Source of the DNA: Hyphomicrobiales bacterium
GTDB lineage: Bacteria; Pseudomonadota; Alphaproteobacteria; Rhizobiales; Rhizobiaceae
Assembly: GCA_900466605.1 (NCBI GenBank)
Contig: UBMU01000002.1
Span: forward strand, 372,001-436,000
Direction: 5' to 3'
DNA length: 64,000 bases
Made by a program: the position numbers and the translations under genes. Positions within the stretch are counted from its first letter, which is position 1, and each line of letters opens with the position of its first letter. Below the pieces are notes generated by a model. It saw only the letters and a program-made list of their open reading frames with translations. It ran no database searches and was not told the origin of the DNA. This document shows, one piece after another, positions 28,730-38,818 of the stretch.

Positions 28730-31075
28730 ATGGGTGTTGAAGGAATTGGTGCACGCGTCGCGCGAAAGGAAGACAAGCGGTTCCTGACCGGCAAGGGCCG
28801 CTACACGGACGACATGGTCGTGCCGGGCATGAAATTCGCCTATTTCATCCGCAGTCCACATGCACATGCCAGGATCAAGGGGATCGATGCAGCCTCTGCA
28901 AAGGCCATGCCCGGTGTGATCGACGTGCTTGATGGCAAGCAGTTGCTCGCTGACGGTATCGGTAACCTCATCTGCGGCTGGATGATCCATTCGAAGGATG
29001 GTTCGCCGATGAAGATGGGGGCTTGGCGTCCGCTGGCAGTGGAGACTGTCCGCTACGTCGGCGATGCCATCGCCGTCGTGGTTGCCGACTCGCTTGCGGA
29101 GGCTCGCGACGCGGCAGAGGCCGTCGCAATCGACTACGAGGAATTGCCCGTTGTCGTCGAGGCTGTCGACGCGTTGAAGTCCGGTGCACCCCAGATCCAT
29201 CCGGAAGCCGAGAACAATCTGATCTTCGACTGGGAACTCGGCGACGGCGCGGCAACCGACAAGGCTATTTCCGAAGCGGCACATGTCACCGAAATCGAGA
29301 TCCACAACAACCGCCTGTCGCCCAATGCGATGGAGCCGCGTGCTGCGCTAGGGATCTACGACGCCGCTGAGGATCATTACACCTGCTATACCACAAGCCA
29401 GAATCCACACGTCGCCCGTCTCGTGATGAGCGCCTTCTACAATGTCGCGCCCGAGAACAAACTGCGGGTGATTGCTCCTGACGTTGGCGGCGGATTTGGA
29501 TCGAAGATCTACATCTATCCGGAAGAGATCGTCTGTCTCTGGGCTTCCAAGAAGACAGGCGTACCGGTGAAATGGAATTCGGACCGAACCGAGGCCTTCC
29601 TGACGGACGCACATGGCCGCGACCATGTCTCCAAGGTGAAAATGGCCTTTGACAGCGACAACCGCATCATCGGCCTGAAGGTCGACACGATCTGCAATCT
29701 CGGCGCCTACATGTCGCTGTTCTCGTCGGCGGTGCCGACTTATCTCTACGCGACGCTCCTGTCAGGCCAGTACGATATTCCGGCGATCCATGCCAATGTG
29801 CGGACGGTCTACACCAACACCGCGCCGGTTGACGCCTATCGTGGCGCCGGCCGTCCCGAGGCGACCTTCCTGCTTGAACGGACGATGGAAACGGCGGCCC
29901 GCGAGCTTGGTATTTCGCCTGCCGAGTTGCGGCGGAAGAACTTTATCCGGGCTTTCCCGCATCAGACGCCTGTCATCATGAACTATGACGCAGGTGACTA
30001 CGAAGCATCGCTTAATGCGGCGATGCAGACCGCAGACTGGAACGGCTTCCCGGCGCGCAAGGCCGAGGCTGCCAACCGCGGCCTGAAGCGCGGTCTCGGC
30101 ATGAGCTGCTACATCGAGGCGTGCGGCATTGCGCCCTCGCAGGCGGTCGGCTCGCTTGGTGCGGGCGTCGGCTTGTGGGAGTCGGCGGAAGTGCGCGTCA
30201 ATGCGGTTGGCACGATAGAAGTGCTCACCGGGTCGCACAGCCACGGGCAAGGGCACGAAACGACCTTCGCGCAGCTTGTATCGGATCGTCTCGGCGTTCC
30301 GCTGGACAGCGTGTCGATCGTGCATGGCGACACCGACAAGGTGCAGATGGGCATGGGCACCTACGGCTCGCGTTCAGGCGCTGTCGGCATGTCTGCTGTG
30401 GTCAAGGCGCTCGACAAGGTCGAAGCCAAGGCCAAGAAGATCGCCGCCCATCTGATGGAAGCCGACGAGGGCGATATCGTCATCGAGAACGGCGAGGTGA
30501 AGGTTGCCGGTACAGACAAGAGCCTTCCCTGGTTCCAGGTGGCGCTGGCCGCCTACACCGCACACAACCTGCCGGGCGGCATGGAGCCGGGGCTGAAGGA
30601 AACCGCCTTCTACGATCCGTCCAACTTCACTTTCCCGGCCGGCTGCTACATCTGCGAAGTCGAGGTCGATCCGGAAACCGGCAAGACGGAGATCATCCAG
30701 TTCGTCGCGGCAGACGATTTCGGCAACATCATCAACCCGATGATCGTCGAGGGCCAGGTGCATGGCGGCATCGCACAGGGCATCGGCCAGGCGCTGCTAG
30801 AGGCCGTGCATTATGACGAGAACGGCCAGCTATTGACGGCGAGCTTCATGGACTATGCCATGCCGCGCGCCGACGATCTGCCGTCGTTCAAGGTCTCGCA
30901 TCAGGTGACGCCATCCCCGAGCAATCCGCTCGGCATCAAGGGGTGCGGCGAGGCCGGTGCCATCGGATCTCCGCCGGCGCTCATCAATGCGATTACCGAT
31001 GCCATCGGCAACAACATGCTGACGATGCCGGCCACGCCGCAGAAGGTGTGGATGGCAGCGCGCGCGGTTCATTGA
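28730..31075 (+). CDS. coxL: CoxL-type molybdopterin subunit, form II
   Basis: A 781-residue molybdenum-binding subunit of the xanthine oxidase/CO dehydrogenase family. The loop AYRGAGR (starting near residue 369) is the form II signature; true CO dehydrogenases (form I) have AYxCSFR with an S-bound Cu. The Mo pocket also shows GGGFGSK and the [11 protein letters not shown] stretch with the catalytic Glu. CO oxidation is therefore unlikely or minor, and the substrate may be an aldehyde or N-heterocycle. ATG 28730 follows GGGAGG. The S-L-M gene order also matches form II operons. Confidence 0.92.
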   Translation: MGVEGIGARVARKEDKRFLTGKGRYTDDMVVPGMKFAYFIRSPHAHARIKGIDAASAKAMPGVIDVLDGKQLLADGIGNLICGWMIHSKDGSPMKMGAWRPLAVETVRYVGDAIAVVVADSLAEARDAAEAVAIDYEELPVVVEAVDALKSGAPQIHPEAENNLIFDWELGDGAATDKAISEAAHVTEIEIHNNRLSPNAMEPRAALGIYDAAEDHYTCYTTSQNPHVARLVMSAFYNVAPENKLRVIAPDVGGGFGSKIYIYPEEIVCLWASKKTGVPVKWNSDRTEAFLTDAHGRDHVSKVKMAFDSDNRIIGLKVDTICNLGAYMSLFSSAVPTYLYATLLSGQYDIPAIHANVRTVYTNTAPVDAYRGAGRPEATFLLERTMETAARELGISPAELRRKNFIRAFPHQTPVIMNYDAGDYEASLNAAMQTADWNGFPARKAEAANRGLKRGLGMSCYIEACGIAPSQAVGSLGAGVGLWESAEVRVNAVGTIEVLTGSHSHGQGHETTFAQLVSDRLGVPLDSVSIVHGDTDKVQMGMGTYGSRSGAVGMSAVVKALDKVEAKAKKIAAHLMEADEGDIVIENGEVKVAGTDKSLPWFQVALAAYTAHNLPGGMEPGLKETAFYDPSNFTFPAGCYICEVEVDPETGKTEIIQFVAADDFGNIINPMIVEGQVHGGIAQGIGQALLEAVHYDENGQLLTASFMDYAMPRADDLPSFKVSHQVTPSPSNPLGIKGCGEAGAIGSPPALINAITDAIGNNMLTMPATPQKVWMAARAVH

Positions 31076-31087
31076 GGAGGAACGACG

Positions 31088-31885
31088 ATGTATCAGACCA
31101 ACTATCACCGCGCGTCCTCGGTCGATGAAGCCGTCAGGATGATTTCGGGCACATCGGAAGGCAAATATGTTTCCGGCGGCATGACACTGATCCCGACGAT
31201 GAAGCAACGCCTCGCGGCGCCGAGCGATCTCGTCGATCTCAGGCATATTCCCGGGATGCAGGGAATCAAGGTCGATGGCCGCAAGGTGACCATCGGAGCG
31301 GCGACTTCGCATGCCGAAGTTGCCGCGTCGGCGGCTCTGCGTGCGGTTTGTCCCGCGATCTGCGACCTCGCCGGCATGATCGGCGATCCGCATGTTCGCC
31401 ACATGGGCACGATCGGCGGCTCGATCGCCAACAACGACCCTGCGGCGGACTACCCGTCGGCCATGCTGGCGCTCAATGCCCGCATCATCACCGACAAGCG
31501 CGAGATTTCGGCCGACGATTTCTTCACCGGTCTGTTCGAGACGGCATTGGAGGACGGCGAACTGCTCGCTGCGATCAGTTTCGAAGCGCCCGATAAGGCC
31601 GGCTACTCGAAATTCCCAAATCCGGCGTCGCGCTATGCCATGACGGGGGTCTTTGTTGCCAAGGGTGCCGGCGGCGTAAGGGTTGCCGTCACCGGGGCTG
31701 GATCCAACGGCGTCTTTCGCGAGACGGCCATGGAAACCGCACTTAACGCCAACTGGTCCTCAGGCTCTGTCGCCGGCGTCGATGTCAAACCTGCCGGGTT
31801 GATGTCGGACCTGCATGCCAGCGCGGAATACCGCGCCAATCTGATCAAAGTGATGGCCAAACGCGCCGTTTCCGCCGCTGGCTAA
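31088..31885 (+). CDS. coxM: CoxM-type FAD subunit of a molybdenum hydroxylase
   Basis: A 265-residue FAD-binding subunit. The first FAD motif region (KYVSGGMTLIPTMK, the AGGxxL-like site) and the second (GTIGGSIANNDPAADYP) are both visible. It passes electrons from the CoxS clusters to an acceptor. It starts 12 bases after coxL with GGAGG upstream, and a strong terminator follows. No coxDEFG-type maturation genes are in the window. Confidence 0.92.
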   Translation: MYQTNYHRASSVDEAVRMISGTSEGKYVSGGMTLIPTMKQRLAAPSDLVDLRHIPGMQGIKVDGRKVTIGAATSHAEVAASAALRAVCPAICDLAGMIGDPHVRHMGTIGGSIANNDPAADYPSAMLALNARIITDKREISADDFFTGLFETALEDGELLAAISFEAPDKAGYSKFPNPASRYAMTGVFVAKGAGGVRVAVTGAGSNGVFRETAMETALNANWSSGSVAGVDVKPAGLMSDLHASAEYRANLIKVMAKRAVSAAG

Positions 31886-31898
31886 GAAAGCCTGCTAT

Positions 31899-31930
31899 CG
31901 CGAGGCAGGCAAGCTGCCTCGCGTTTTTTT
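31899..31930 (+). terminator. Terminator of the coxSLM operon
   Basis: Perfect 10-bp stem CGCGAGGCAG / CTGCCTCGCG with a 5-base loop, followed by seven T. Confidence 0.93.
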
Positions 31931-31958
31931 CGCCATCTGCCTCAAAATGAGCTTTTTC

Positions 31959-31973
31959 GAATTAAAATAATTC
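31959..31973. promoter_or_regulatory. AT-rich dyad upstream of hemA
   Basis: GAATTA-AAA-TAATTC is a perfect 6-3-6 inverted repeat about 100 bases before hemA. Neither the FNR box (TTGAT-N4-ATCAA) nor the usual Irr or RirA boxes fit it exactly, so the regulator is not identified. Confidence 0.35.
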
Positions 31974-32076
31974 AAGACTATGGGCCTTTTGACGCAGTTA
32001 ATGGTAAAGCGAGGGCAAAGGGTTGACGTATGGGCGGTCGTTGGGAAAAAACGGCCGTACGATACTGGAGCAGATG

Positions 32077-33291
32077 ATGGATTTCGAAGCGTTCTTTAAA
32101 AACGAGCTGGATGGACTTCACAGCGAAGGCCGTTATCGCGTTTTTGCCGATCTTGAGCGTCACCGCGGCAGCTTTCCGCGCGCCACGCGACACACGGCGG
32201 ACGGCCCGAAGGAAGTCACGGTCTGGTGTTCCAACGACTATCTCGGCATGGGCCAGAACCCTAAGGTGATCGAGGCGATGAAGAATGCCATCGATCACTG
32301 TGGCGCGGGTGCGGGAGGCACCCGGAATATCTCTGGTACCACCCACTATCACGTTCTGCTCGAGCGCGAGCTGGCGGATCTCCACGGCAAGGAAGCGGCG
32401 CTGATCTTCACGTCGGGCTATGTTTCCAACTGGGCCGCCCTCGGCACGCTCGGCGCCAAAATCCCTGGCCTCATCGTCTTCTCCGATGCGCTGAACCATG
32501 CATCGATGATTGAAGGTATTCGCTACGCCAAGTGCGAAAAGGTGATCTGGAAGCACAACGATATTCATGATCTCGAAGCCAAGCTGGCGGCTGCCGATCC
32601 GAAGGCGCCGAAGCTGATCGCGTTCGAGTCCGTTTATTCGATGGATGGCGATATCGCCCCGATCAAGGAAATCTGCGATCTGGCCGACAAGTACGGCGCG
32701 ATGACCTATCTCGATGAAGTCCACGCCGTTGGCATGTACGGACCACGCGGTGGCGGTATTGCCGAACGCGAAGGCTTGATGGATCGCCTGACTGTCATCG
32801 AAGGCACGCTCGGCAAGGCCTTCGGCGTCATGGGCGGTTATATCGCTGCATCGACGGCTCTTTGTGACTTCATCCGCTCTTTCGCTTCCGGCTTCATCTT
32901 CACGACGGCGCTACCGCCGGCCCTTGCTGCCGGTGCGGTTGCTTCGATCCAGCATCTGAAGGTCAGCCCCTTCGAGCGCGCGCGCCACCAGGATCGTGTC
33001 CGCAAGCTCAGGGCGCTGCTCGATCAGCAGGGTATCCCGCATATGCCGAACCCGAGCCATATCGTTCCTGTCATGGTCGGCGATGCGGCCAAGTGCAAGT
33101 GGATCTCTGACCTGCTGCTCGACAATTGCGGGGTCTACGTGCAGCCGATCAACTACCCGACGGTGCCGAAGAAGACCGAGCGCCTGCGTATCACTCCGAC
33201 ACCGCTGCACAGCGATGCCGACATCGAGCATCTTGTCGAGGCGCTGCATTCGCTCTGGTCGCGCTGCGCGCTGGCGCGGCACGTTGCCTGA
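32077..33291 (+). CDS. hemA: 5-aminolevulinate synthase
   Basis: A 404-residue PLP enzyme that condenses glycine and succinyl-CoA to 5-aminolevulinate, the first step of haem and corrinoid synthesis in alphaproteobacteria (Shemin route). Motifs seen are [13 protein letters not shown], the cofactor-ring His in [23 protein letters not shown], and the Schiff-base Lys in [17 protein letters not shown] 32077 has GGAG 6 bases upstream and gives the usual MDFEAFF N-terminus; ATG 32074 adds one Met. The product supplies the cobalamin pathway represented later by cobS and cobT. Confidence 0.96.
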   Translation: MDFEAFFKNELDGLHSEGRYRVFADLERHRGSFPRATRHTADGPKEVTVWCSNDYLGMGQNPKVIEAMKNAIDHCGAGAGGTRNISGTTHYHVLLERELADLHGKEAALIFTSGYVSNWAALGTLGAKIPGLIVFSDALNHASMIEGIRYAKCEKVIWKHNDIHDLEAKLAAADPKAPKLIAFESVYSMDGDIAPIKEICDLADKYGAMTYLDEVHAVGMYGPRGGGIAEREGLMDRLTVIEGTLGKAFGVMGGYIAASTALCDFIRSFASGFIFTTALPPALAAGAVASIQHLKVSPFERARHQDRVRKLRALLDQQGIPHMPNPSHIVPVMVGDAAKCKWISDLLLDNCGVYVQPINYPTVPKKTERLRITPTPLHSDADIEHLVEALHSLWSRCALARHVA

Positions 33292-33315
33292 CGGCACACG
33301 TTTCGGGAAAAGCTA

Positions 33316-33337
33316 GGCCGCCGTCAGGCGGCCTTTT
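33316..33337 (+). terminator. hemA terminator overlapping the end of dxr
   Basis: Stem GGCCGCC / GGCGGCC with a GTCA loop followed by TTTT. The TGA stop of the convergent dxr gene begins in the loop and its last codons form one arm, so the two genes share this DNA. Confidence 0.8.
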
Positions 33338-34517
33338 CGTTGAGGGCTACCAGTTCCGCGGCAAGCCTGCGGGCTTCGGCATCGGCGGCAAAGACGTCGT
33401 CCATTGTCTTCGCTTCTCCAGTTGCGATCATCTTGTCCATAACCGCTTCGGCAATGTCGGCCATGGCAAGGAAACCGATCCGTTCCTCGACGAAGGCGTG
33501 AAACGCAATTTCCTCTGCCGCGTTCATGATGGCACCCTGCAGGCCACCGCGTTCCAGCGCGGTACGTGCCAGCCTCAGTGCCGGAAAGCGTTCTTCGTCC
33601 GGTGCCTCGAAGTCGAGGCGCGAAAGCTTGGCAAAATCCAGCCGCTCGACGTTCAGTTTCGGGCGGTGCGGATAGTCGAGCGCATAGCCGATTGCCGTCC
33701 GCATGTCGGGGCAGCCGAGCTGGGCGATGATCGATCCATCGGTATAGCCGACCATGGAGTGAATGATCGACTGTGGGTGCACGATCACTTCGATCTGATC
33801 TGGGCGAACGCCGAAGAGGTGCTTCGCCTCGATCATCTCCAGCGCCTTGTTGAACATTGAGGCGCTTCCGACCGATATCTTCAGCCCCATCGACCAGTTC
33901 GGGTGCGCTCGAGCCGTTGCTGCCGTCACATTCGCCATGTCGGCGCGCGACCAGGTGCGGAAAGGGCCGCCAGACGCCGTCAAGATGATCCGTTCGACGG
34001 CGTGCCGCTGCCCCTCGTCAAGAGATTGAAAGATCGCGCTGTGTTCGCTGTCGACGGGGATCAGTCGTCCACCCCCCTTTGCCACAGCGTCGACGAAGAG
34101 GTCGCCGGCCGAAACCAAGCATTCCTTGTTGGCGAGCGCGATAGTGGCGCCCTTGCGGGCCGCGGCAAGCGTCGGCGCAAGCCCGGCTGTGCCAACGATG
34201 GCGGCCATGACCCAATCGGCCTCGAGGTCGGCTGCTTCAGCCAGACCCGATGCGCCGGCGGCCACGGCGATACCGCTGCCGGACAGTTCTGCTTTCAGCG
34301 CGTGGTATCTTTCGTCGCTTGCGGTGACCGCAAGCCTGGCGCCGGCGGACTTCGCCTGATGCGCCAGAAGTTCAACGTTCGCGTTGCCTGTTACGACGGA
34401 GATCTCATAGCTCTTCCGACCGCCCAGCTGCTCGATCACATCGAGTGTATTCTGTCCGATCGAACCCGTTGAGCCAAAAATACTGAGGCGCCTCGGCGCA
34501 TTTTCGCCAGCCATCAT
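33324..34517 (-). CDS. dxr: 1-deoxy-D-xylulose 5-phosphate reductoisomerase
   Basis: A 397-residue Dxr, which makes 2-C-methyl-D-erythritol 4-phosphate in the MEP isoprenoid pathway using NADPH. Visible motifs are the dinucleotide site IFGSTGSIGQNTLDV, LANKECLVSAG, PVDSEHSAIFQ with the metal-binding Asp and Glu, and TASGGPFR. ATG 34517 gives the normal family length; the frame runs open to 34712 but that extension has no family features. It stands alone here, convergent with hemA. Confidence 0.95.
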   Translation of the reverse strand: MMAGENAPRRLSIFGSTGSIGQNTLDVIEQLGGRKSYEISVVTGNANVELLAHQAKSAGARLAVTASDERYHALKAELSGSGIAVAAGASGLAEAADLEADWVMAAIVGTAGLAPTLAAARKGATIALANKECLVSAGDLFVDAVAKGGGRLIPVDSEHSAIFQSLDEGQRHAVERIILTASGGPFRTWSRADMANVTAATARAHPNWSMGLKISVGSASMFNKALEMIEAKHLFGVRPDQIEVIVHPQSIIHSMVGYTDGSIIAQLGCPDMRTAIGYALDYPHRPKLNVERLDFAKLSRLDFEAPDEERFPALRLARTALERGGLQGAIMNAAEEIAFHAFVEERIGFLAMADIAEAVMDKMIATGEAKTMDDVFAADAEARRLAAELVALNEKAA

Positions 34518-34711
34518 CGGTGATTTCGCCAAAACTCTTGCATTGGCTCTGGCTGTACAGGGGATTGAAATGGGCGGCAAGTGTGCCGCGCAGCAGAAAT
34601 CCAGCAGCAGGCTAAGTGGCGCCGCCATCGCTGCTGCAGGTTTGATTGCCACGGTGCGAAACCAACTGCCGATAGCCGCGTTCTGTAGAGATCGAAACAG
34701 GAGGAGCCGCA

Positions 34712-34975
34712 ATGGTTTTCAAGCAGCCAACCTTCTTCGGAGAACCCTTTGATCCGGAAACGGGCGACAAGGATGCCTCACTTGAGGAGGCCGTGGCGAA
34801 CGCCTTGGCTGTGGCCGGCGGGATTGATGCGTCGGATGTGAAGGTCACGGTCGACGATCATGATGTCGTGCTGACAGGCACGGTTGCGACGGCGCAGGAA
34901 ATCGATCGTGCGACAGCGGTCGCGCAGGCGATCTGCGGTACGACGCCCGTGCGCAATGAGATTGAGGTAGGTTAG
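34712..34975 (+). CDS. BON-domain protein
   Basis: An 87-residue protein made almost wholly of one BON domain (LEEAVANALAVAGGIDASDVKVTVDDHDVVLTG, then EIDRATAVAQAICGTTPVRNEI in part). BON domains bind phospholipid or other envelope components, usually in exported proteins, yet there is no signal peptide here. ATG 34712 follows AGGAGG. It is divergent from dxr and convergent with a 48-residue membrane protein. Confidence 0.85.
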   Translation: MVFKQPTFFGEPFDPETGDKDASLEEAVANALAVAGGIDASDVKVTVDDHDVVLTGTVATAQEIDRATAVAQAICGTTPVRNEIEVG

Positions 34976-34983
34976 CTTACCCG

Positions 34984-35130
34984 TCAACCAGCGAAGCGTT
35001 CCATCTCGAAGGCGGCTACTCTGTCCGTCTTCGGCGTGGTGATCGGCCCAGTCGATTTATAGGCGGTCGCGAGCAACAGGCCGCTGACTACGAGATATGC
35101 AAATGCAAGCACGGTCAGTTTCACGCGCAT
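34984..35130 (-). CDS. 48-aa single-span membrane protein
   Basis: A short ORF with AGGAG at a good distance before ATG 35130. The product begins MRVKLTVLAFAYLVVSGLLL (one transmembrane segment or uncleaved signal), followed by a polar tail of about 25 residues. No family is recognised. The stop lies only 9 bases from the convergent BON gene. Support comes from the ribosome-binding site and composition; function is unknown. Confidence 0.6.
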   Translation of the reverse strand: MRVKLTVLAFAYLVVSGLLLATAYKSTGPITTPKTDRVAAFEMERFAG

Positions 35131-35307
35131 GACGAGCACTCCTCTCTTTATCCTCAAACGCAGTACGGGTCGGAAAGTTCCGCCCATGGCATACAGAAGA
35201 TGTGATCGGCAAAGGCTTGCACTGGTTTGTCCCGCCCCTCCTGTCGTAAAGAAGGTAGGCTGTCGCCATGATTTTGGTGGGCCGGTGCGTAAGCAAGGGA
35301 GGTGCGT

Positions 35308-35952
35308 ATGCGCAAAGCGATCATCGTCTGGGGCGGCTGGAGCGGCCACGAACCCGAGCAGTGCGCTCACCGCGTTGCGGATTTGCTGCGAGAGGATGGT
35401 TTTGCCGTCGAGGTAACCGGCGACTTTGGCGTTTTCGGCTCAGCTGCAATTGCGAGAGCCGACCTCCTCGTCCCCGTCATTACCGGCGAGAGAATCGAAA
35501 AGGCGCATGCGGATGCGTTGGTGGAGGCAGTGCGCGGCGGTCTTGGCCTCGGGGGGCATCATGGCGCGCTTGCAACGTCTTTCAAAGATAGCGCGCCGTT
35601 TCGGTATGTCTCCGGGGTAACGTGGGTCGCCCATCCCGGCAACATCATCGATTTCCGCGTCAACGTCACGCGCCAGCATGATCCTGTGATGGAAGGGATT
35701 CCGGATTTCGACTATCGCTCCGAGCAGTATTATCTTCACTATGACCCGTCGGTCGAAATTCTGGCGACGACGAGCTTTTCCGGGGAGTATGATGCGGCGG
35801 CTCGCAACGTCACGATGCCGGTCGCCTTCAAGCGCCAATTCGGCGAGGGCCGCGTCTTCTACTCCGCTCTCGGCCACGTCGCGAGTGAGTTTGATCACTC
35901 CTACATGCGCCTCATTCTTCGTCGTGGCCTGTCCTGGGCCGCGCGCTCCTAG
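35308..35952 (+). CDS. ThuA-like domain protein
   Basis: A 214-residue protein of the ThuA/glutamine-amidotransferase-like fold. It shows KAIIVWGGWSGHEP at the start, a GLGGHHGAL turn in place of the nucleophile elbow, and the closing GEGRVFYSALGHVASEF block typical of ThuA-like proteins. In rhizobia ThuA/ThuB act in trehalose use, but this copy is not beside sugar transport genes, so its substrate is open. ATG 35308 follows GGGAGG; GTG 35302 is the alternative. It ends 3 bases before the convergent eptA stop. Confidence 0.85.
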   Translation: MRKAIIVWGGWSGHEPEQCAHRVADLLREDGFAVEVTGDFGVFGSAAIARADLLVPVITGERIEKAHADALVEAVRGGLGLGGHHGALATSFKDSAPFRYVSGVTWVAHPGNIIDFRVNVTRQHDPVMEGIPDFDYRSEQYYLHYDPSVEILATTSFSGEYDAAARNVTMPVAFKRQFGEGRVFYSALGHVASEFDHSYMRLILRRGLSWAARS

Positions 35953-35955
35953 CGG

Positions 35956-37584
35956 CTAGGAGGTCCGGCCTGCCCTGCAGCCGGCGAAGACATCGAGCTT
36001 CGAGTCATGGACGGATGTTGTGACATTCATCATTCCCAGCACGCTGTGGAACAGGTTGTCGTGGGATGTCTGCTCGTTCGTCGATTGGGCGAGGCACGCC
36101 TTGTCGAGCGCCATTGACGCGGTGAAATCCGGATCCAGCCAGAGGAGGAAGGGCACGTGCGTCTGTTCTTCCGGGGCGAGGAAATACGGCGTGCCGTGGA
36201 GGTAGAGACCTTTCTCGCCGAGCGATTCGCCGTGGTCCGACATGTAGATCAGCCCGGCCGCGATCTTGTCGCTGCGTGCCTTGAGCTTGTCGATGACGGT
36301 TGCGATGAAATGGTCGGTATAGAGGATCGAGTTATCATAGGCGTTGACGATCTCGTCATCCTTGCAGTTGGCAAGCTCCGCCGTCTCGCACTCGGGCCCG
36401 AATTTTCGGAACTCCTCGGGGTAGCGCAAGTAGTAAGCCGGGCCGTGGCTGCCGATCTGGTGCAGGACAAGGACGCTGTCCTTGGTCACGCCGTTCAACC
36501 AGTCATCGAGCTTGTCGAGAAAGATCCCGTCCTGGCACTCGCCATCGCTGCAGAAACGCGGATCCGTTGAATTTGCAAGGTCCACGTAGCGGATGCGCGC
36601 CGCAGCGCCCTTGCTGCCAGTATTGTTGTCAAACCAGGTCACATCGACGCCTGCGTGAGCGAGAACATCCATCAGGCCTTCGTTCTCCAATCCCTTGGCA
36701 TGGGTGAAGTTCGCGCGTGTGAACTGTGAGAACATGCAGGGTATGGATGTGGCCGTCGCCGTGCCGCAGCTCGTTGTGTGTGGGAAATAAATGACATCCC
36801 GCTTGCGAAGCTCGGGGTTGGTGTCGCGGCCATAGCCGCCAAGCGAGAAATTCATCGCACGCGCCGTTTCGCCGGCAATGATGATTGTCACGCGCGGTTT
36901 GTTCAGGTTCACGACGGGCACGACCCGGGCGTCGGTGCCGAGGGGTTTGACGACGAGCCTGGCTTCCTTGCCAGCCTGCAGGAAATAACGTGTGGCGCTG
37001 ACGATGGGCGTAACCGGGTTCAGACTCTTCACGATATCGCGGTGCTGGCGGATTGCCGCCGAGTAGTCTTTTGAGTAGGCACCTGCGACTGTACCAAATA
37101 CCGTCAGGCAGCCGACGATCGTCACGCTGTTCCACAAGAGCTTTTTCAGGACGGGGCGATGGACGACCCTGACCCACAGGATTAGCGCGATTGGAATGAT
37201 TGCAAACAGCAGGACGTGCAGGAGAAAGCCGGGTGTGATCAGGTGGTGAGCCTCGGCAGGTGTCGTTTCCATAGCGTTTCTGATCATGTCAGGATCAACG
37301 ATCACGCCGAAGGTGTCGGTGAACCACGCCGCCAATGCTGCCGACAGGATCAGGAAGATCAGAGCCGGCTTGATGACGTACTTTGCCGAAAAGGCCGTGA
37401 CGAAGGCGACAAACAGCACGGAGATTGCAAGATAAAGCGCGGCGACCGCTGTTGGTGTCGTGGCGAGATAAGTGTGAATCTTGCCCCAGAAGGTCCGGTT
37501 CGTGAACAGGACGAGATAAAGTCCGGTGATCACCGAAAGCGAAACGCTGCCAATCCTGGGCCGATAGAAGGTTTGATTTTTCAA
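35956..37584 (-). CDS. eptA: Phosphoethanolamine--lipid A transferase
   Basis: A 542-residue inner-membrane enzyme with five N-terminal transmembrane segments and a periplasmic sulfatase-fold domain. Metal and nucleophile sites are present: IAGETARAMNFSLGGY with the Glu, TTSCGTATATSIPCMFS with the acceptor Thr, and YMSDHGESLGEKGLYLHG. Such enzymes add phosphoethanolamine to lipid A and lower sensitivity to cationic peptides. The start appears to be TTG 37584, since no ATG or GTG occurs before the first membrane segment; this is the least certain point. Confidence 0.9.
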   Translation of the reverse strand: MKNQTFYRPRIGSVSLSVITGLYLVLFTNRTFWGKIHTYLATTPTAVAALYLAISVLFVAFVTAFSAKYVIKPALIFLILSAALAAWFTDTFGVIVDPDMIRNAMETTPAEAHHLITPGFLLHVLLFAIIPIALILWVRVVHRPVLKKLLWNSVTIVGCLTVFGTVAGAYSKDYSAAIRQHRDIVKSLNPVTPIVSATRYFLQAGKEARLVVKPLGTDARVVPVVNLNKPRVTIIIAGETARAMNFSLGGYGRDTNPELRKRDVIYFPHTTSCGTATATSIPCMFSQFTRANFTHAKGLENEGLMDVLAHAGVDVTWFDNNTGSKGAAARIRYVDLANSTDPRFCSDGECQDGIFLDKLDDWLNGVTKDSVLVLHQIGSHGPAYYLRYPEEFRKFGPECETAELANCKDDEIVNAYDNSILYTDHFIATVIDKLKARSDKIAAGLIYMSDHGESLGEKGLYLHGTPYFLAPEEQTHVPFLLWLDPDFTASMALDKACLAQSTNEQTSHDNLFHSVLGMMNVTTSVHDSKLDVFAGCRAGRTS

Positions 37585-37746
37585 GATCTTTTCGGCCGCC
37601 TCGATGCCCGCTGGTTGAGTGCGTTGGCAACGGCCAGGCCTACACCTGCCGCAGCGGCAGGTTACTGCGTCACAAAACTGACACTGACCTGAATGGCCCG
37701 TCGTGCATTGATGTAGCTCATGCTTTCGACGGGTGGGCTGGAGGCG

Positions 37747-38775
37747 CTAGATGTTCTCAGAGGTGTAGATATCGAAAGGCAGGAATGATTGCCCCGGGAC
37801 CGTATCGCCCTCAGATCCGATGGAAGCGGTCATCAGCGCGATCAGCTCGTTGCAGAGGGCCTTGACGGGGGTTGCGATCGCCATCGTCACCACGTCCTCC
37901 GCGAGCGCGGCGCGCGAATCGGGCGTCAGTTCATTGACGACCACAACAAGCTTGCCCGCAAGGCCTTCTTCGCGGATCGCGGAGATCGCGCCTTCCATGC
38001 CGCCGCCGCAGACATAGAATCCGATGAGGTCGGGATGCTGCTTGAGCAGATTGATAGTGGCTTCGTGCGTTATTTCAGGGGTTTCGAGGTTAATCAGGGT
38101 TTCAAGGACCTCGAAATCAGGAGCGTTCTCACGAAAATACGAGCGGAAGCCAATCTCGCGTAGCTCATGCCCATGATAGCGATGGCTGCCAACGAAGCAG
38201 GCAACTTTTCCCGGCCTATCGGCGGCCTTAGCTATCATCCAGGCGGCTGTACGACCGACCTTCCGATTGTTCAAACCGACGTAACCCTGGCGAACGCCGC
38301 TGGCTAGATCGGACAGAATGGAAAAGGCAGCGATACCTCTGGCTTTCAGATCTTCAACCTCGGTTGTGACGGTCGGATAATCCGGTCCGACCAATGCAAT
38401 CGCCTGATTGCGGCTGGCAAGAAGCTTGAGCTTTTCAACGATTGCGGCAGGCGTGGATGCGGTCGCGTATTCGATCTGGACGGTGATGCGAGACGATGTG
38501 TTGGCATGTGCAGCCACCTCGATTTCCCGAGCGAGCGTCTGATAGAAGGACTGGGTCGGACGCTGCAGAAGAAAACCCAACCGGTGATGTGGGAGGTCCT
38601 GAAACACGCGTTGCCTGAGGAGCCCGACGGCATGGTAGCCGATCGAGGCGGCGGCGTTATAGACCCGGCGCGCTGTCTCCTCGCGAACCCGATGGCGACC
38701 GTTCAGCACCCGATCGACCGTTGCTACGCTGACGCCAGAAGCGTCCGCCAGATCCTGTATCGTTGGTCGCTTCAC
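37747..38775 (-). CDS. LacI-family transcriptional regulator
   Basis: A 342-residue LacI-type regulator. The helix-turn-helix PTIQDLADASGVSVATVDRVL with the hinge-proximal GRHRVREETARRVYNAA is at the N-terminus, followed by a sugar-type periplasmic-binding domain. The GTG at 38775 is chosen, preceded by AAGGGCGAG; ATG 38799 would add 8 residues, and longer starts would place codons inside a likely operator. It is divergent from the desaturase/oxygenase operon, which it most likely controls, with a sugar or inositol-like effector as a guess. Confidence 0.9.
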   Translation of the reverse strand: MKRPTIQDLADASGVSVATVDRVLNGRHRVREETARRVYNAAASIGYHAVGLLRQRVFQDLPHHRLGFLLQRPTQSFYQTLAREIEVAAHANTSSRITVQIEYATASTPAAIVEKLKLLASRNQAIALVGPDYPTVTTEVEDLKARGIAAFSILSDLASGVRQGYVGLNNRKVGRTAAWMIAKAADRPGKVACFVGSHRYHGHELREIGFRSYFRENAPDFEVLETLINLETPEITHEATINLLKQHPDLIGFYVCGGGMEGAISAIREEGLAGKLVVVVNELTPDSRAALAEDVVTMAIATPVKALCNELIALMTASIGSEGDTVPGQSFLPFDIYTSENI

Positions 38776-38818
38776 CGTCTCGCCCTTGCAAGAAACCATC
38801 ATTGTTGCGCTAAGCCAA

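Noticed and set aside
31959..31973. FNR, Irr or RirA box upstream of hemA
   Set aside because: The dyad is real, but its sequence and spacing fit none of these consensus sites.
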